Origin: Hydractinia symbiolongicarpus
Taxonomy: Eukaryota > Cnidaria > Hydrozoa > Anthoathecata > Hydractiniidae
Reading direction: 5' to 3'
Length of the DNA stretch: 64,000 nucleotides
NCBI RefSeq assembly: GCF_029227915.1
Contig: NC_079884.1
Span: forward strand, 13,826,001-13,890,000
Part shown: positions 47,599 to 59,406 of the stretch, in pieces
Layout of the letters: every line of letters begins with the position of its first letter
How positions within the stretch are numbered: the first letter of the stretch is position 1
The notes under the pieces: generated by a model
Databases searched by the model: none
The model's input: the letters and a program-made list of their open reading frames with translations, nothing else
What the model was told of the DNA's origin: nothing
Translations under genes and position numbers: made by a program

Positions 47599-47607
47599 AA
47601 GTGGGAG
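47599..47607 (+). other. Polypurine tract of the copia element
   Basis: AAGTGGGAG lies immediately before the 3' LTR, the usual plus-strand priming site. Confidence 0.75.
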
Positions 47608-47808
47608 TGTTGAAATATGTGACGCTCACTTGCTATCTTTTATTTAGTTGTGAACCGGTGGTTCTATTATTTTATGTTAGAACTGTCACGTGCATTATAT
47701 TACGCACTTTTTTTTTTTTTATTCTCTACGTTTTTCTGTGATCAGCTTGTTCTTTATGAGAGAAAAAGTACTCTATGAGTGAGAAACTCTGTGTGTCTGT
47801 TTTTATTA
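47608..47808 (+). repeat. 3' LTR
   Basis: 201 bp, same ends as the 5' LTR; about three substitutions and two extra T residues distinguish them. Confidence 0.92.
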
Positions 47809-47829
47809 AATTCACTGTGTTTACTTCCT

Positions 47830-47844
47830 TTTTTTTAAATACAG
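47830..47844 (+). promoter_or_regulatory. Splice acceptor 33 nt before the FOXRED1 start codon
   Basis: TTTTTTTAAATACAG precedes the exon with the ATG at 47878. It implies a 5' UTR intron, into which the copia element inserted, or a trans-splice site. Confidence 0.6.
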
Positions 47845-47877
47845 AAAGTCAGTGAACAACTCTAAAACTGCTAGGAT

Positions 47878-50800
47878 ATGATGATTAGAAGCACATGGAA
47901 TAGGTTGCAGTTTAAATACAAACTTAGGGCGCTTTTTCACTCAACAGCAGATAGATCATCAAGATATTGTACACATTATGATGTTGTTATTGTTGGTGGT
48001 GGTGTCATGGGATCATCGTCTGCATATTTTTTAAAAAACAAAGCACCATCAATGAAAATTGCTATCATTGAAAAGGACACAATAGTAAGTTATTTAACTA
48101 GCTATTTATAAAAGCTGAATATACAACTGTTAAAAAGTATGTGTGTGGAGAAGGGAGTGGGGGTTGGAGGATTTGGTGGCGTGTGAAGCAAGGGAGGAAC
48201 TAGTAAAGAAAGCCATCAGAAAGTTTTTGCAGCTCATCGACACTCTAGCCCTGACACAGTTTTACGAAGTTTTCATTGATTTATGCAAAATTAGACTTTC
48301 ATCCATATGAAAGCAGTTCAATTGTGTTTTCAATTTTTTTTAACACGTGTTGATCAAGTTTTTTAAACAAAAGTTATAGGTATAATCCGTCGATTATAGG
48401 CACTAAAAAGTTCTGATATATTGAAAAAAGTGAAAAATTAAATTTAGAAATCCACAGTTTCTATATTTTTTATAAGAGACTTATTTAGTATTTGATGTTT
48501 TAAAAAACTAACTTAAGTTTTAATATCCTTCTCCTTAGTATACACAAGCCTCAAGCGCACTTTCAGCATCATCCTTTCGACAACAATTTTCAATCTCAGA
48601 AAATATTAGATTATCCCAATGGAGTCATGAGTTTATGAAAAACATTCAGCATTATCTAAGCGTTGATGGACAGGATAAACCTGATGTTTGCATTCATGAA
48701 AGTTCTTATATGTTTTTAGCATCGAAACATACTATTGACATTTTGGAGGAAAATTGTGCTTTGCAAAGGTGAGTCATCTAATGAAATATAACTTTTTTGT
48801 ATGGAATATGTTTTTACTCATATAAAAACTATTTTTTAAAGAAAAAATGAGAAGATTTGTCGTATATATGTAACACCCCCCACATTATGTACGTTTAGTG
48901 AAAAGAATTAATCTTAAGAGACACGTCACGCATGTAAAAAAGACACCAAAGAATTTAAATTATGTTCACTAGTCTTTCTTAGACAGGAAACTGATTTTTT
49001 GAAAAGTGATTTGTTGAAGCCTTTCTAATTTTTTTTTTCACGCGAAATAATCTGTTTGCTAAAATGTTGGTATTCACATCAGCAATTGTCATGTGCTGGT
49101 GTAAAAAAGAAAATTTGATGTAAAATTATCTATTGGGATTGGATTACAATATTTTGAGCAATACCATCTTGGGGTTACCATATCTTTAATTAACCTTTCC
49201 TGAAATATTTTTTGTTACAGCCCAGCGTAAAGGCTGATACCCATTTCCAAATTAAATTAAATTTGGCACACCTTTAGTATGTCACAAAAAGAGCAAAATG
49301 GCAGTAATAAAATTTTGCTTATGTCAGCACTTTTTCTATGACGTCAACAAAAGCTTGAAATTCGCTTAAAATGCAATTATTTTAGTTCTACAGCGAATTT
49401 TTATATACATTTTGTTTAATTTTTTCAAAAGCCGAATAAAAGTCATTAAACATATCATCCGGTTTTTACAAAGTTCGCATAAAAAGTTGCGAACAATTGC
49501 CCTCAAATCCGGTTTTTCCTGATTATAGGTAAACCCGAAAAAATCGGGAAATCGGACTAATAACGTGTCAAAAACATACAGAAGGATTCTAGTTACTGAA
49601 ACAAAGTTGTGTTGTAAGTTTAAAGTTCAAAGGATAATCCTAACACAAGTTATTAAATTTTCCCAATTATAAGGATTTCATAGAGATTTTTAGGAGTAGT
49701 TTCTATAGCCAATATCAAAGCCTCTGAAAGTTATGGGACTGAAAATTTGGCATGCAGGTGTCTATTTGATAAATATTGAAATTTAGTAAGTATGATAGCC
49801 AAGCATTGTACCATAGAGGAGTTAATAAAAAAATGTCAGGGGGGGGGGGTTAATCATAAAATAAAGTATTTGATCATTTTTTGGGCTCGCCCAAATTGTA
49901 CTTATTTCTAGGAGCTGTGGTGCCAATATTAATTGTATTCCTGCACATGGGTTAAGTGAGCACTTTGATTGGTTGAATGTGGATGGAGTTTGTGCTGGGA
50001 GTTTTTGTAAGTAATATGATATTTTTCAAATTTAAAGACTTTTATACTTCCTGTTTGTCTGTGATTTAGTTTAAAACAAGGGGGTTTGTAATTGATAATG
50101 CTGGTATAATTGCACCTATAATCATAGGATCGACCCCCGTCTAAGTAAATTTCATTGCTAAAACCACATGTCTTTACTATTAAAATGCATAGATATGCTA
50201 TACTTTTGCACCATAATTTCTTCTTTACTTGTCGTATCACCTTTAAAATTTCCTGAAATATTATCATTTTTTTTGGAAATATGAACATGTCCTCCACCTC
50301 GTCCCCAGGGTTTTTTGCCTTTTTTCCCCTTTTTCGTCGTCTTCTCTTATATCAAAAATACAAAAATACCTGGGACGAGGGTGAACATGTCCTCTAATTT
50401 CCCGAATTTTTTATGACAACACATTCATCTTCTCAAAAAATGATGAAACTTCTCATCAAAAATCCTCAAATCCTCAATTAGATTCTGAAAAAGGGTGACA
50501 GTCATGTAAAGGATGTGTTTATTGGAAAAACGCATGGTGAGGTGAGTTATGACTATAGTCAAAATGATTTCTATAATTACAACATGTCTTTATAATTTGT
50601 CATTGCTAAAAAATTATATTTTGTATTTTTTGCATAGGTGAAGACGGACGTGAGGGTTGGTTCGATGCTTGGTCTCTGTTAACTTCCTTTCAAAAAAAAG
50701 CTGTTAGTTTAGGTGTAGAATATATTCAAGGAGAATGTGTTCAGTTAAATATCGACTCAAAAGTATCCAGTGTTAAAGTAAGGCCGTTTTTGTTGTTGAA

Positions 50801-53800
50801 GAACTTATTAATAAGATTCGAGACAATGTAATGTAAATTTACAATAGACTTATTTTTATATGCACCTTTTGCAAAATGTCTCTCAAAAATATAATTATAC
50901 TAGTCGTTAGCCCGTGAAAAAATCCACGAGGTCGCCCGTCCCTTATATATCGCATTTTGTGTCTTCGCAACACGACCTTTTACTTCTGCACAAACAGACA
51001 GACGAAATACGGCTATACGGAATACGAGATAGTCGTTGTCCGTGGAAAAATCCACTGGTTCGCCTGTTCTTTATATTTACCCGTCGCAACAAAGCGGATA
51101 AAATATATCGCATTTGATATTAGTGTTTCCGTAACATCATTTTCTAACTCAACGAGGTGTCTGCGCAGAGACAGACAGACGGAATATGGCTATTATTAAA
51201 GAAACTAGTCATTGCCCGTGGAAAAATCCACGGGATCGCCCGTCCTTTATATCAACCTGCCGCAACAAAGTGAATAAAAATATATCGCATTTTATATTCG
51301 TGTTTCCGTAACATCATTTTCTAACTCAGCGGGGGGTCCGCGCAGAGACAGACAGACGGAATACGGCTATTATTAAAGAGATGATTTCGAGATCTTCTTT
51401 TTAATCTGGAAAGCGGTCAACAAAGCATAAAATGGAGACATGGAGTGTTTTATTCTTATTTTTAACATATCAACAAAAGTCGCGTTAATTACCACACACC
51501 TAAATACCGAAATTTTTAAATTCGCGTTAATTTCATGTATCATAATTAATCCCGCTTTATTAAGTGGACTATTTATTTTTGTGTAATAAGGTATTTCTGC
51601 TTTTATGTGAGTGTTCTATTGTAAGGGTTAGCAGCACTTGCATTTAGAGGGAGATAATTGCATTGGAAAAACACTGTAAAGAACTTCACGATAGAAAAGA
51701 TAACCATAATATTTTCTTTTTCTTTTAATAAACTATTTTCAAAAAACCATAAATAACAAAAGAATATACCTAATTGAGTACAGTATAAGAATAAAAAAAG
51801 ATAATTAGTATAAAACCTGATACGCAAGTGAAAACCTTCGCTTCAGTTTGAAAAACTCAATAACATAACAAATGCAAAACCCAGGAGTTTTTAAACTTAC
51901 TAACATTTAAACGACATAGCTGTTAGAAATTTGATCGTGTTCACATTATTTTTAAAAAAATGTATATAAAGTAGTTTTTGGGCCTGTCTATGTAAATGAT
52001 TTGTTTTAGATTCGACGCGAAAAAGATGAAAGACAAATTCATTGTTCAAATTTCATAAACGCAGCCGGTCCATGGGCTGGTTATTTAATGGAGAAAGTTG
52101 GTATTCCTCTTCCCGTTTTCCCGCGTAAGCGATATATATTTGTAATCGATTGTCCAAAAGGACCAGGAAGAAGCATGCCAATGTTGGTTGATACGACAGG
52201 GGTGTATTGTAGGCCTGATGGAAATGGAACATTATATATATGTGGACAAAGTCCAAGTGAGGTATGCTTTTTAACATTCAATTTCCAGCAGTCAATCAAT
52301 TTGTGTATTGACCAATTTCCATATACATTTCGTTCCGCGAAAATATACATAGCAAAAATATCAAATAACGTTAAAACACGATTAGTTATGAGCAAATTTT
52401 TATTTTGCAGGAAATAGTACATACATGGTTTGTTTACTTGCATTATTTGCAAAATTTGTTTGTCCTACAATCTAATTATTTACATCTGGTAATAATATTG
52501 TATAATAGCATGTATCTGCCAAACACTGGCTCGTTCCTATGATTTGCTTTTCATTCTCATTGTTAAATGAGCTAGGTATACTAGCTAGCTAGCTTTGAAT
52601 TTGCACACTTACTTCAACTGTCTCATCTAGGAATGATGTTCAAAAATACAACAGCATTGCTTAATAATTTATAGAAATAATATTAATAATAACCAATAAA
52701 AAATTCGATCAAACTCACTCGGCATACTGCTGAAGCAAAAATATTTCAAAGTTTAATGAAATAATTTTTCTTAAGAAAAAATTTGCAAAAGTCTGGAATA
52801 AAAATCAGGTTTTTATAAATTCACTCTAATAACTTTCTTCTTTTGACCAACGACACGTGCTGCAAAATTTCCCGCTTGCAAAATGGTATTACGTCATACA
52901 CCATATCAAACTTTACCATTGCAGGAAAAACTATTTCTCCTGCAGACTTGCACAAAATAGCCGCCACCTTTCATAGCTGAAATTTAGACATTTTTAAGAA
53001 AATACTATGTATCTACAAGACAAGTTATGTATGTATGTATTTATTTCTTTGCTTTTTTTCCTTATCTTTCATTTTTTATTTTATTTTTCATTTCACTGCA
53101 AAATTGAACAAAACCTTTAACTTTGCATAGGATTAAGCACTTTCATTTCTTTACATTATGGCATTGTATACAGTTATATTTCTTTGTCTGTGTGCTTTAA
53201 GCCGTGACATAATCCTAAAATAATGGCGGGAAAAAACTGATGGCGGGAAAAAAATTAAGAATCTTTAAATTTATTAAATAAAATTTGGCAGACGCTGCGA
53301 ACGGATTTGGACAGATCCACAACTCTGGGATATTGTGTTCGTTGCTTTTAGTGTTTTTTTTCTATAAAAATACGTCGTGTTTTAGGATAAAGAACCAGAC
53401 ATTTCCAATCTTGAAGTTGATTACGATTATTTTTATGAGACGATATGGCCGGCTTTAGCTTATAGAGTTCCATCTATGGAAGAATTGAAGGTAGGGACGC
53501 ATCATTCAAAGAAAACCTATTAACAAACAAAGAAAAAGACGATTTAACAGTGCCGATAAAGTTAATTCAATGTCATGTTGTCCAACTCTATTCAATGTTA
53601 GACCTGGCTCGTATGTTTTATAGAGTATAAACTGCGGTAAAATAAGAGAGATAAAAAAGAGGGTTGCTGTCGATCTGAAGAACCGTGGAACTTAGGGCAA
53701 AGTGTTCTCAAATATCTTGGAATTTCAAAATTTGTAAGCTATGACCCCTCATGGATGAAGTGCTCATTAAAAAAAGAACATACCATATATTTTTTAAGCA

Positions 53801-54310
53801 ACCTCTTATCTTGTTATCCGAATTACTTAAAAAAAATACAAAAACTTTTAAAGAGGGGGCACTATAAAAATAAAATCTTTAATTTGAATTGTTTATTAAA
53901 AAATTAGAACATAAAGTGGTTGTCATTCAAAAAGCAGTCATTCGACGCGTGGGACGTTGTTCTTTGTATTTTCAATTGTAAAACACCACTTCAGCTTGCG
54001 TAATAGTTCTCTGAGCAAGTTCAATATCTGCTAATAACTGTAACCCTTGTTTTAGTTGAAGCATTCATGGGCTGGATATTATGATTACAATACTCTGGAT
54101 CAAAACGGAATAATCGGACCACACTCCGAAGTTGAAAATTTATATTTTGTAAATGGGTTCAGTGGTCACGGAATTCAACAGTCGCCTGCCGTTGGAAACG
54201 CTATTAGTGAAGTTTTGCTAGATGGTCAATATACAGAGATCGATTTGTCAAAGTTTGGTTATCAACGAATTCTAAATAATGAACCAGTGTTTGAAATTAA
54301 TGTGGTATAG
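47878..54310 (+). CDS. FOXRED1: FAD-dependent oxidoreductase domain-containing protein 1
   Basis: Seven coding exons, 47878-48084, 48539-48768, 49912-50006, 50638-50777, 52010-52261, 53386-53490 and 54056-54310, join in frame to 428 codons including the stop. Human FOXRED1 has 486. The N-terminus ([20 protein letters not shown]) looks like a mitochondrial presequence. The Rossmann FAD motif [14 protein letters not shown] follows at residues ~36-50. Conserved stretches are [38 protein letters not shown] and the C-terminal [17 protein letters not shown] and [12 protein letters not shown], typical of DAO-fold oxidoreductases. FOXRED1 is a mitochondrial assembly and stability factor for respiratory complex I. 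A second ATG directly follows the first, so the exact start is uncertain by one codon. Introns carry MITE insertions. Confidence 0.95.
50283..50397. repeat. MITE with CCTCGTCCCCAG-type ends (copy 3) in FOXRED1 intron 3
   Basis: CACCTCGTCCCCAGGG and CCTGGGACGAGGGTG bracket about 90 bp. TGAACATGTCCTC precedes and follows the element as a 13-bp direct repeat, which is the clearest target duplication in this family and unusually long. Confidence 0.85.
50902..51380 (+). repeat. Three tandem CTAGTC-type units in FOXRED1 intron 4
   Basis: Copies start near 50902, 51030 and 51208 with TAGTCGTTGCCCGTGGAAAA or close variants, then ATCCACGGG-type palindromes and ATATCGCATTTTATATT. The last two end in AGAGACAGACAGACGGAATA. 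The first is shorter (about 128 bp against 175). They belong to the family with ends at 28660 and 41034. Confidence 0.8.
51381..52009. other. Remainder of FOXRED1 intron 4
   Basis: AT-rich intron DNA, no feature recognised. Confidence 0.5.
52262..53385. other. FOXRED1 intron 5
   Basis: AT-rich with GCTAGCTAGCTAGC-like and ATGTATGTATGT runs; no exon or element recognised. Confidence 0.5.
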
Positions 54311-55674
54311 AATTACGCGAGTTGCTTGTCAGTATGTACTCGAGATTGGCGAGTCCTTCGGTTTTGTTTAGCAAATGACCAGTCAATATCAGTCTTTAGT
54401 CTTGGTTAACCCTATTTATACTCGGCCTACTCGGCATACACTATTCTACAAGGCAACGTTTTTTATATAAAAAAAAAAAATCCCATTTTAGGAGTTACCA
54501 TGGCAGCGGCGTTGTCATAGGTGAAAACAAAGTGGGGTTTTCTAATTACTTTGTGTTTTCTGTTGGAGGTGGTATTAATTGACTTCACTTACTGACAATG
54601 TATTTTTATATTCATTAAACTCTAAGGAAATGATATTATTAAAAATTAGCCTTATAATTATTATAAAATCATGCTCAAGGTGACGTAGCTCACTAAAACT
54701 CACTAAAATTTTCGTTTCTTCTTATGTGATGTAAGAACAAATATTTCAGATTTTGTGTGTGTGTGAATGCTGTGTGCAAGCAACACATATATAATATCTG
54801 TGATATATGCAGTGATGAATAAGGGTATATGTATTTTTTTTCCAAAAATACAATTCTCGTGTTTTCTAAAAAAACGTTTTTATTATTCTGAAAAATACGC
54901 TAATTAGGCATTAATCCTCAAGTAATTGAGGGCATAACTCACCTTCAGCATTGTTCCAAATATTAATTATATTATTAATGATTAAAGAGGAGTTATTTAC
55001 AGATCAAAACCTACGCGCAAAACAATTTCTATGGCTTGTAATAAATACCAAAAATAGGCTAAATTATAGGGAAAATGATGACGTCACACCACAAATGCTC
55101 ACGTCAGCAAAAAATTTTTTCGTCATTAGTTTTCTTTTATGTGGAACAACATTTATGGTACATTTTATCAACAGAACTTAAGCCAATCAAAAGTTATTTG
55201 AGGTGGTGAAATCCACACCCACCCCCCACCCCCAAGGATATTTAATACTCCAAAACCCCAATATAAATAGGGTTAAACGAATATTTTTTAATTCATTGGA
55301 ACAAATTTAGAACCTAGATTTATTGCATCACTAGGCAAACAAATATTTTTTATCCCATTATAATACATATTTATATAGAGTTTTTTTTTTATATTTTTCA
55401 TTTATTTTGAACGTTAGATTGAATATTTCCCATCATGGTAGGTTTACTTTTTAATCTCTATCATCCTCTTTCGTGATAATTTTCAATGTTGATAAACAGA
55501 TAAAAGAAAGGTCTACAATTAAGAACATGTGTACTGAAATAAGTTCTTTAAAAGGAGCACATTTATACCAAAAGATTGTGCGAAAGAGAGCTTTTACGCT
55601 CTACTCTTATAATGTATAGGCAACGTTGACGTAACAAATATGACAGATATACAATTTTTTACTGGTCACCACTG
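54311..55674. other. FOXRED1 3' UTR and intergenic DNA
   Basis: Includes an X-box-like site at 54494-54507, and TGATGACGTCACACC near 55077. A 76-codon frame at 54951-55181 is unrecognised. Confidence 0.4.
54494..54507 (+). promoter_or_regulatory. Candidate RFX X-box
   Basis: GTTACCATGGCAGC has the imperfect palindromic form of RFX-binding X-boxes (GTTNCC-AT-GGNAAC). X-boxes mark ciliary gene promoters in animals. Its target here is unknown, so this is only a motif match. Confidence 0.3.
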
Positions 55675-55679
55675 TTGTA

Positions 55680-55822
55680 CTTTACAGAAAGTTTGCAGAG
55701 AGTTTGTAGAGAGTTTGCAGAGAGTTTGCAGAGATTTTGCAGAGAGTTGACAAAGAGTTTGCAGAAAGTTTGTAGAGGGTTTACAGAGAGTTTGCAGGAA
55801 GTTTGCAGAGTGTTTGCAGAAC
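55680..55822 (+). repeat. AGTTTGCAGAG short tandem repeat
   Basis: About twelve imperfect copies of AGTTTGCAGAGA. A 63-codon frame through it encodes an ESLQRVCREFA-like repeat and is probably a by-product of the repeat. Confidence 0.8.
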
Positions 55823-55868
55823 CTATTCCTTGCTTTGAGTGCTTTTTACCTGGGTACGATTATTGACA

Positions 55869-55984
55869 GTAACTCTAGGTTAACAGACGCAGAAGAACTC
55901 TTAAAAGAAGATAATCCTGAAATGATAGAAGAACTGTATCGATTTTCTAAAGAAGCAATAGAAAGAAGAAAAAACGAAGATTGA
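55869..55984 (+). CDS. Putative 3'-terminal exon of an unrecognised gene
   Basis: After an acceptor ending ATTGACAG, an open frame reads TDAEELLKEDNPEMIEELYR and SKEAIERRKNED before a TGA at 55982-55984. Overlapping AATAAA signals follow near 56050. The acidic helical C-terminus, clean acceptor and polyadenylation signals look like a real last exon. Upstream exons were not found, so the gene and its product are unknown. Confidence 0.4.
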
Positions 55985-56069
55985 AAAGGAACTTGTAAAT
56001 TAATTTTGTAATGATTATTTTGCCCACTAAGATGGAGTTGTTCGATTTAAATAAATAATAAAAACTTGT

Positions 56070-57135
56070 TATCCAGTCGGAGCCAAAATAGAACTTGGTT
56101 TGAAAATAGTAATTTTAGTCCAAAAAGGTATTTAGGAACAATGAATCAACTTTTTTGTTATGTTATGTTCATCATGCTGTTCATTTTTTTACTATGCTAA
56201 GCCTTACCGAGACGAAAAGAAGTTTTAAGGTTACCATTTTGGCCTAAATATAAATATATATATAAATATAAATATCGTCAATTTTAATTTGAAAAAGTAT
56301 TTAGGTGAAACAACTTTTTAACGCCATGATTATCTTCAGCTTAATTTTTTTGTTCACTGTACTAAGTTTCGTCCAGCCCAAGTCAGTCAGTTGAACAAGA
56401 AACAAGTTACACAAATGCGGCGGTCATACATATGATTGAAATCGAGGCCAAAGATTGATATCGTGAACCGGCTGTTTGAGTGGTGACTCAACAAATCGAA
56501 AAGCATACGCTGATCGTCAATACGACGTCAGGGAAAACAGATGAAATCATTTGACGTTTAAATTTTTCATACCGTAAGACTTTAATTTCTTGGGGAAGAA
56601 AATAATTTTTAATACGCTTTACAAGAGGGGATGAGTGTTTTTGATGTCAGGGATTGCCAACACTTAAATATTATTTTATTTTTACGTTTACGAAAGAGAG
56701 GAGGAAACATCTGACGTCAGCGTACAAATTTTCGATTTGTGAGTTCTCTTCATGCGTGATTTAAATAAAATTAACAAGGTTAAAACCACATACCGTTACT
56801 ATAGAAAAAAATTTAAGAAGGATATTTTTTCAGATATATTACAATGGCGCGTCACAATGCCATCGTTTTCAAATTATGTTGAAATTTTGCATGGATATTT
56901 CACCATGATGACATCAAAGTTCACTCTCCACAGGTTTTGTGATGATTGTGTGATCAAGGTCTGGTACTTTTTTAGTACTTTTCCCCTCTTGCTTGAAAAA
57001 GTGAAAGTGCGTTCTAATTCTATGTTAGTTGCAACAGATATCGAGAATATACTTCATTAAAACTAACAACCATTTTCTTTGGGATAAAATGTTCAGCGTG
57101 AGAAGATACACTATCCTTTTTTATTATATTTAACA
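56070..57135. other. AT-rich intergenic DNA
   Basis: Contains a 102-codon plus frame at 56752-57060 without recognisable features and a few TGACGTCAG motifs (near 56525 and 56712). Confidence 0.35.
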
Positions 57136-57139
57136 TCCA

Positions 57140-57817
57140 TTATTTAATATGTTCGTCACAAGAAGAAAAACTTGAAGTCAATGAACGGCTTTTTAATATG
57201 GGTGGAAGCGTTAATTTTCTCTCATTTCTCTGTTTTGTAGTTTTTTCATTGCTTCGTTGTTGAGAACATTCAGTGTGATTTGATAGTTCTGAATTATCTG
57301 CGTGATAATCAAATGCGACGTAGTCTTTTGACGTCATTTTTATTTCGGGTAAAAATGATTCACCATAAATGCGATTTAATTTTTCTTTTTTGTCATCTTT
57401 TTCGATACATCCTTCTTCTAAAACATGTACTAATTTTTCTCTTTTTCTCTTTTTTCTGTTCTTCATTTTGTGTTTATTTTTCCTGTGGATGCAACATCTT
57501 TCAGAAGTTCTACATTCATCTTGCAAGCCTGAGGAGCTCAGTCTATCCTCGCGCAATGCAAACCTTTCAACATAATCTTCCTCGATTTTCTTTTTTTCCT
57601 TCTCAAGCATGCTTAAAAAATACGTTTCTTCCTTGAAGTACACAGAAAGCTTTCTTCGCAGACGATTCTCTTCAATGGTATTGGATGTTTTCACCTTGGA
57701 CGAAAATTCGCTGGCAGGATAAAAAGTTCTCACGAGTTTTGTGGACTCATAAGAATGCATATTACTTTCGTTTTCATTCAATTTCAGTACACTGTCTTTT
57801 GCAAGTGACAGTTGAAT
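57140..57817 (-). CDS. Terminal exon of an unrecognised charged, helical protein
   Basis: The minus-strand frame is open from an acceptor ending ATTTAG (exon start 57817) to the TAA at 57140-57142, about 225 codons. It encodes a Lys/Glu-rich helical segment (RLRRKLSVYFKEETYFLSML and EKEKKKIEEDYVERF), probably coiled coil, then a low-complexity basic middle and a Ser-rich end. Frame continuity upstream of its first ATG (57781) through the acceptor supports a spliced exon. A possible upstream exon lies at 58920-58999. No family is recognised. Confidence 0.45.
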   Translation of the reverse strand: MQLSLAKDSVLKLNENESNMHSYESTKLVRTFYPASEFSSKVKTSNTIEENRLRRKLSVYFKEETYFLSMLEKEKKKIEEDYVERFALREDRLSSSGLQDECRTSERCCIHRKNKHKMKNRKKRKREKLVHVLEEGCIEKDDKKEKLNRIYGESFLPEIKMTSKDYVAFDYHADNSELSNHTECSQQRSNEKTTKQRNERKLTLPPILKSRSLTSSFSSCDEHIK

Positions 57818-58329
57818 CTAAATGCAAACACATTTGACTGTTGGAAAACAAACACGAAACAAAACATTTTTTGGGTTTTCATTTTTCGTATATATCTATT
57901 TTCAGTGTCATTACAAATGCCAAACAAGTTGCGTTTTAAAATGATTAAATACCTGAAAAAAATAATGTGATAATATAGTGTGACTTGAAGGCTTAAACAA
58001 CATAGAAGCATATTTGTTTTTTATTGTCTTTTTATTTGATACTCATTCAATTAAGAATCCGTGCACCTTGCTCGAGCTTATTTTTTGTATCGTATTGCTA
58101 TTTTAGATGTCTAAAAATAGAAAAGAGGGTCTTGGATCGAGGCTGGACCAAAATGCTGCAATATTAAAAATGGCGTCCTTAGGTTCAGCGTATTTACACT
58201 AGATTTGCATTCAAACCAAAAATATGTTCAGATCGAGTTCTTCTGAGACATCCTTATTCCCAATGTTGGCAATAAGCCGTTATTGTCTATTGACCATCAC
58301 TATTAAATTCATCAACGAAAGCAAAATGC

Positions 58330-58350
58330 CCTGGGAACGAGGTTGCGATC
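58330..58350. repeat. MITE half-copy (CCCTGGGAACGAGGTTG end)
   Basis: Only the right terminal repeat of the CCTCGT family is recognised; the left end is lost or too degraded. Confidence 0.55.
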
Positions 58351-58919
58351 CGTATTTTCTGCTATTCATTAAAAACCTACCCTTGGGTAAATAGTTGATA
58401 CTGGAGACAAATAGTTCCATGCTTCTTATCATAGAGATATTATTAAAAGATATAATATCTCTATGTTCTTATAAAGTTAAAACTTTAAGCTGGTAATTTA
58501 AGAATTAGTCGTCAGTGTTACGCACCTCCCTGTCCCCTTGTCACCTAATTGACACTGGATTGTGGGTTGCGGAGCCTATCGCAGTGTTCCTGCGGGAAAA
58601 GCGTTGTAACGCACAACAAATGAATGGGCAGTAAAGTTTTTTTTAATTATCATTTGTAAGTTAGCAGTTAATAAGAACAAGACAAACTTTCAGTTTTTCC
58701 CGATTTTTTTGAAGAGATATCTAAAATGGCTGGACATTAAAGGGCTGGATAGCTTTGGTAATAATAGACATCGAATAGAAACTTTGTGATAAAAAGTGAT
58801 AAAATTATTTCGAGAGTGACTAAAATTTGGTCTGAAAAAAAAATTGGTTCAAAAAATATTTAGTCTGAAGAAAATTTCGTCAGACATAAATTTGCAGAAA
58901 AGTATCCAAACATACCTAA

Positions 58920-58999
58920 TCTTTCTCGTAAGCAGCACGTTGTAATTTCTTTGCCAATCAGGATGCGTTTTCCCATTGCATGCAGTAACTTTTCTTTTC
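58920..58999 (-). CDS. Possible upstream exon of the 57140-57817 gene
   Basis: A minus-strand stretch between a GCACACAG acceptor and an ATTAG-GTATG donor reads KRKVTACNGKTHPDWQRNYN in one open frame. Its phase does not fit the next exon directly, so another exon must lie between or the model is wrong. Confidence 0.25.
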
Positions 59000-59350
59000 T
59001 GTGTGCAAGTTTTGGCATCTAAATATAAATTTATATGCTTCGTAATTGGAATTTTTCCAGTTGAAATAAAATTATAGGATTTAATGCTAAAAAAAAATTA
59101 AAAAAGTTCTCACGAAACTAATGCGGACTGCGCTTGTCTCCAGAATTTGACAAATTTAAGTGGTTAGATGTTGGGGACAAAAATCGCCCTAGGAAGAAAT
59201 TTAGTGAAAAATGTTTCACTTATCAGGCATTTTGGAAAAAAACACAGCAAACAGGAAACAGCACAACACTCATTGTGTCGATACATGATATTGTCCTTTC
59301 TGTTTAGACACGACGAAGCAAATGCAGAGTCTGCGAGTCCAACCTATTTA

Positions 59351-59406
59351 CACCCTCGTTCCCAGGGATTTTTGCCGTTTTAATATGTATCCCTGGAAAC
59401 GAGGAT
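59351..59406. repeat. Short MITE with CCCTCGTTCCCAGGG-type ends
   Basis: CACCCTCGTTCCCAGGG and CCCTGGAAACGAGG lie about 55 bp apart, a shortened member of the family. Confidence 0.75.

Larger units (their letters stand above)
43359..47808 (+). mobile_element. Ty1/copia LTR retrotransposon, nearly full length, inactive
   Basis: Two near-identical LTRs of about 200 bp frame a gag-pol region. The 5-bp target duplication AATTC stands at 43354-43358 and 47809-47813. Domain order Gag, zinc knuckle, protease, integrase, reverse transcriptase, RNase H is diagnostic of copia. LTRs differ by about three substitutions and a T-run length, so insertion is recent. It lies just 37 bp before the first recognised exon of FOXRED1, in the same orientation. 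Confidence 0.95.

Noticed and set aside
55675-55866. 63-residue repeat protein ESLQRVCREFA
   Set aside because: It is translated straight through an 11-12-bp tandem repeat without flanking gene signals.
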